Part shown: piece by piece, positions 7,559 to 8,259 of the stretch | Layout: every line of letters begins with the position of its first letter | Position numbering within the stretch: position 1 is the stretch's first letter | Source of the DNA: Pseudomonadota bacterium | GTDB taxonomy: Bacteria > Pseudomonadota > Gammaproteobacteria > Burkholderiales > Burkholderiaceae_C | Direction of reading: 5' to 3' | Assembly: GCA_021798395.1 (NCBI GenBank) | Contig: JAJZHS010000095.1 | Coordinates: 1-8,259 of the forward strand | Length of the DNA: 8,259 bases | Made by a program: the position numbers and the translations under genes | Notes under the pieces: generated by a model | Seen by the model: only the letters and a program-made list of their open reading frames with translations | The model's database searches: none | What the model was told of the DNA's origin: nothing

Positions 7559-7579
7559 GGGCTTTGTGGACGAAAGCCC
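7559..7579 (-). repeat. Inverted repeat directly before the rlmJ start codon
   Basis: Perfect 7-bp arms GGGCTTT/AAAGCCC enclose a 7-nt loop, ending 3 nt before the rlmJ ATG. It lies in the 51-nt gap after clsB. With no T tract it is not a standard terminator. It occupies the place where a Shine-Dalgarno should be, so it may limit initiation or mark a protein-binding site. Function is inferred only from position. Confidence 0.5.
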
Positions 7580-7606
7580 TACTCTACCCGACACGCCAGG
7601 CCGCGC

Positions 7607-8259
7607 TCAGTACCGTCGCGTTCCACCTGCAAGGGCGATGAACAGCCGCGCGACCAGGCCGACGAACGGCGGCACCCACCACGCCACGCGCCGACGCAAC
7701 CGCGCCGGCTCGATCGGGACCGCATCGACCATCTGCGCGCGCAGGTGGGTGGTCAGCGCGCGCGCGAAACGCGCGTCGCGCACCAGCAGGTTGGCCTCGC
7801 GATTGACCAGCAGCGACAGCGGATCGATGTTCGAGCTGCCCACCGTGGCCCATTGCGCGTCGATCACCGCGACCTTGCCGTGCAGGAACGCGCGCTGGTA
7901 TTCGCGGATGCGCACCCCGGCGCGCAGCAGCTCGGCGTACAGCGCCTGCGCCGCCCACGCCGCGGCGCGGTAGTCGGCGCGCCCCTGCAGCAGCAGCGTG
8001 ACCGCGACGCCGCGCTGCGCGGCGCGCTCCAGAGCGGCGCGGAACGCGCGCCCCGGATAGAAATACGGCGTGGCCAGCAGCACCGACTCGCGCGCGCGAT
8101 CGATGGCGCGTATGTACGCGTGCTCGATGGCGCGGCGGTGCAGCAGGTTGTCGCGCACCACCAGCGCAGCGCGCATCGTCGGTCCGTCGTCGGCGCAGCG
8201 CTGCAGCGGCGCCGGCGACGCCGGCGCGCCGCGGGCGTCGAGCAGCTCGGCCAGGTAGC
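7607..8259 (-). CDS. clsB: Cardiolipin synthase ClsB-type, phospholipase D family (N-terminus beyond window)
   Basis: Makes cardiolipin by phosphatidyl transfer at the inner membrane. The last 216 residues are visible; the frame is open at base 8257, so the apparent internal ATG at 8176 is not the start. The visible part holds the second HKD catalytic motif, complete as H126-x-K128-x4-D133-x6-G140-S141-x-N143 in visible-fragment numbering, within the ClsB-like run FLHGKVAVIDAQWATVGSSN. The preceding YFYPG, TLLLQGRADY and the following REANLLV also fit ClsB (YbhO) rather than ClsA. The hydrophobic C-terminal stretch (about 193-211) is probably membrane-associated. The first HKD motif should lie outside the window. 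The gap to rlmJ is 51 nt in the same direction, so co-transcription is possible but unproven. Confidence 0.88.
   Translation of the reverse strand, partial: YLAELLDARGAPASPAPLQRCADDGPTMRAALVVRDNLLHRRAIEHAYIRAIDRARESVLLATPYFYPGRAFRAALERAAQRGVAVTLLLQGRADYRAAAWAAQALYAELLRAGVRIREYQRAFLHGKVAVIDAQWATVGSSNIDPLSLLVNREANLLVRDARFARALTTHLRAQMVDAVPIEPARLRRRVAWWVPPFVGLVARLFIALAGGTRRY

Overview
This is a very GC-rich bacterial chromosomal window with tightly packed, mostly minus-strand genes. Gene content and protein similarity (DeaD-type helicase, Ndh, GlrK/QseG/GlrR, RlmJ, ClsB) point to a proteobacterium. A betaproteobacterium such as a Burkholderiales member is my best guess, but the sequence alone does not settle this. 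I see no tRNA, rRNA, CRISPR array, insertion sequence or prophage gene. The many long overlapping reading frames on both strands are GC-driven shadows.

Layout: (1) 1-1293, minus: DeaD/CsdA-type DEAD-box RNA helicase, cut at its C-terminus by the window edge. (2) 1294-1418: short divergent intergenic region. (3) 1419-2741, plus: type II NADH dehydrogenase, Ndh. (4) 2800-3258: a compact regulated unit on the minus strand. It has two perfect TGTC-N10-GACA boxes, an exact IHF-consensus site between them, a -24/-12 (sigma-54) promoter, a 5'-UTR hairpin, a strong ribosome binding site, a 54-codon gene for a tiny exported peptide and a Rho-independent terminator. (5) 3259-6699, minus: glrR, qseG and glrK, encoding a sigma-54-dependent response regulator, an outer-membrane lipoprotein and a sensor kinase, with an ATGA overlap between glrK and qseG. 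(6) 6719-7555, minus: rlmJ, a 23S rRNA adenine methyltransferase, 19 nt upstream of glrK. (7) 7607-8259, minus: the C-terminal half of a ClsB-type cardiolipin synthase, cut at its N-terminus by the window edge.

How it fits together: in enterobacteria GlrK, helped by the lipoprotein QseG, phosphorylates GlrR. GlrR then binds TGTC-N10-GACA sites and, with IHF, drives sigma-54 promoters, the best known being that of the small RNA glmY. Here the same three regulators sit beside a sigma-54 promoter with perfect GlrR-type boxes, but the promoter lies downstream of glrR and its product appears to be a secreted peptide of about 21 residues rather than GlmY. The most interesting proposal from this window is therefore a GlrK-QseG-GlrR to sigma-54 to secreted micropeptide circuit. 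It might act as an envelope-stress output or as feedback on the sensor. The regulatory sites are seen in the sequence; the peptide's function is unknown.
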